This document shows positions 62,700 to 64,000 of a stretch of 64,000 nt of DNA, piece after piece. The DNA comes from an uncultured Clostridia bacterium (lineage in GTDB: Bacteria > Bacillota > Clostridia > Oscillospirales > CAG-272). The notes beneath the pieces are model-generated. The model worked only from the letters and a program-made list of their open reading frames with translations, was not told the origin of the DNA and searched no databases. Made by a program: the position numbers and the translations under genes. The stretch is taken from NCBI GenBank assembly GCA_947626065.1, contig CANQQT010000002.1, positions 1 through 64,000 of the forward strand, given 5' to 3'. How positions within the stretch are numbered: the first letter of the stretch is position 1; each line of letters starts with the position of its first letter.

Positions 62700-64000
62700 T
62701 TATTTCTTCTTCTTTTTGACGACAACGACGACCACAACGGCGACCACGACGACAACCGCCGCCACGATGCCTATAATCAGGCCGATCGGAGGATTTTTAT
62801 CCTCATTGTCCCCGGGTGAGGACGGCTCTGTCTCCTCGTTGCCGCCCGCCGTGCCGGCGGGAGTGCTTTCAGAGGGCTCCGATCCTGCGGGCTGCGAGCC
62901 GGGGGCTTCCGTCTCGCTCTCGGAGGGTTCGGTGTCTTCCCCTTCGGGACGGGTCTCGACGATGTTGTCGGTTTCCGGCGGAATATGCTCCGTCGTCTCG
63001 GGAGCCTCGACGTTTTCTACGCTGTCAAAGAAGGAGCGAACCGCGTTGAAGCTGTCGGAAGCCTTGGCGGCGGGAGAGGCGCAGAGGGTTCTTCCCTCTG
63101 TGTAGGTCACCTTGGAATCGGGGTTGTTCAGATATTCATTCGCCGCGCCGATGGTTCCTCCGTACCAGTTCACGGTAAGGGAGGCCTCGGTGTTGTTGGT
63201 ATTCGCGGTGGAGTAGATGCCTCCCACCGTCGCGTTGCCTTCCACCGTCAGCGTGGTTTTCCCGAAGAAACAGTCTTTGCACTGAAGACCCGCGAGGTAG
63301 ACGGCGCCTACCGAGGCGTCGCCGCTGATCAGGACGTTGGCCTCACCCGTGTAGGTTTCGCCGGTCAGGCCGCGGCTCCAGCAGTTGATCAGGATGTTGG
63401 ATCCGGAATAGACCTTGATATCCACGTTCTTGTTCTTGTCGCCGAGGTAATCGCCGCGTCCGTTCTGATATCCTCCGACGATGAAGAAGGAGGCGCTGTC
63501 GGCGGTTCCGTTCAGATTGCTTCCGGTGATGTTGACGTCGTAACCGATGGTAAAGGGATTCAGTCCACAGTCAACGTGAACGCCGTTTGCGGAAGCGCAG
63601 TTGAAATCGATGTACTCAAAGCGGGTATCGCCCCAGAGGACAAAGTTTACGTAGAGGATGCGGAAGATCGCGTCGTTCGTCATCCGGTAATCCACCCCGT
63701 CGTATACGGAGGTGAAGGTCACCGAACCGTCGTAAAGCGTTCCGTAATCCCAGGCGATCCACTGCATGAAAGGGCCGCAGACAACGATGGTGCAATCCTT
63801 GCTCAGATCCAGCGCCGCATAAGCGTCGTCAAGACTGCTGACGGGGCTCAGGGCCGAGGAGCCGTCTCCGGTTCCGCCCTCGCTGAGGAAGACGACGGTT
63901 CCCTTTTCGGGAGTCTCCGTCTCCTCCGCGCTTCCCGTAACCGAAAAGACGAGAAGGGAAACAACGACCGTCACAAGGACGAGAAACAGGCCGATAAGCT
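62700..64000 (-). CDS. Fifth surface beta-helix-like protein, 5' end truncated by window edge, TM anchor
   Basis: ...LIGLFLVLVTVVVSLLVFSVTGSAEETETPEKGTVVFLSEGGTGDGSSALSPVSSLDDAYAALDLSKDCTIVVCGPFM...; the hydrophobic signal peptide reads through the right edge so the true start lies outside. Confidence 0.82.
   Translation of the reverse strand, partial: LIGLFLVLVTVVVSLLVFSVTGSAEETETPEKGTVVFLSEGGTGDGSSALSPVSSLDDAYAALDLSKDCTIVVCGPFMQWIAWDYGTLYDGSVTFTSVYDGVDYRMTNDAIFRILYVNFVLWGDTRFEYIDFNCASANGVHVDCGLNPFTIGYDVNITGSNLNGTADSASFFIVGGYQNGRGDYLGDKNKNVDIKVYSGSNILINCWSRGLTGETYTGEANVLISGDASVGAVYLAGLQCKDCFFGKTTLTVEGNATVGGIYSTANTNNTEASLTVNWYGGTIGAANEYLNNPDSKVTYTEGRTLCASPAAKASDSFNAVRSFFDSVENVEAPETTEHIPPETDNIVETRPEGEDTEPSESETEAPGSQPAGSEPSESTPAGTAGGNEETEPSSPGDNEDKNPPIGLIIGIVAAVVVVVAVVVVVVVKKKKK

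Overview
This 64 kb window is high-GC chromosomal DNA from a spore-forming member of the Clostridia. Evidence for sporulation is gpr, spoIIP and dipicolinate synthase dpaA/dpaB. Most of it is ordinary housekeeping: cysK, mnmA, pdxST, RNase J, ftsK/spoIIIE, uppP, a TPP-riboswitch-led thiSGH-E-E-DC operon, and a tRNA-Met/tRNA-Glu pair. The accessory content most worth following up is: (1) an HxlR regulator, a Cys-rich small protein, a zinc-type macrodomain and an M-class sirtuin (SirTM), i.e. a candidate ADP-ribosylation cassette bracketed by two near-identical direct copies of a ~77 bp double-hairpin element; the small ORF appears broken by one base in a GGG run. (2) A translationally coupled pair, a TerB_N/TerB_C protein plus a BrxD-like (DUF2791-type) ATPase, resembling two thirds of a Shango-type defence system with no helicase nearby. 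(3) A ~10 kb run of five secreted, C-terminally anchored beta-helix-like surface proteins. Three share near-identical heads on different stalks and one is fused to a GH43-like propeller. (4) Two adjacent COG0523/CobW GTPases, one with a 93-nt tandemly duplicated His/Asp/Cys metal-binding insert. (5) A duplicated GH32 3' end in which every difference is synonymous or a stop-codon swap. (6) Many unrelated short degenerate tandem repeats in intergenic spacers. No CRISPR array, transposase, integrase or rRNA was seen. Family assignments come from recognising protein motifs by eye; no database search was run.
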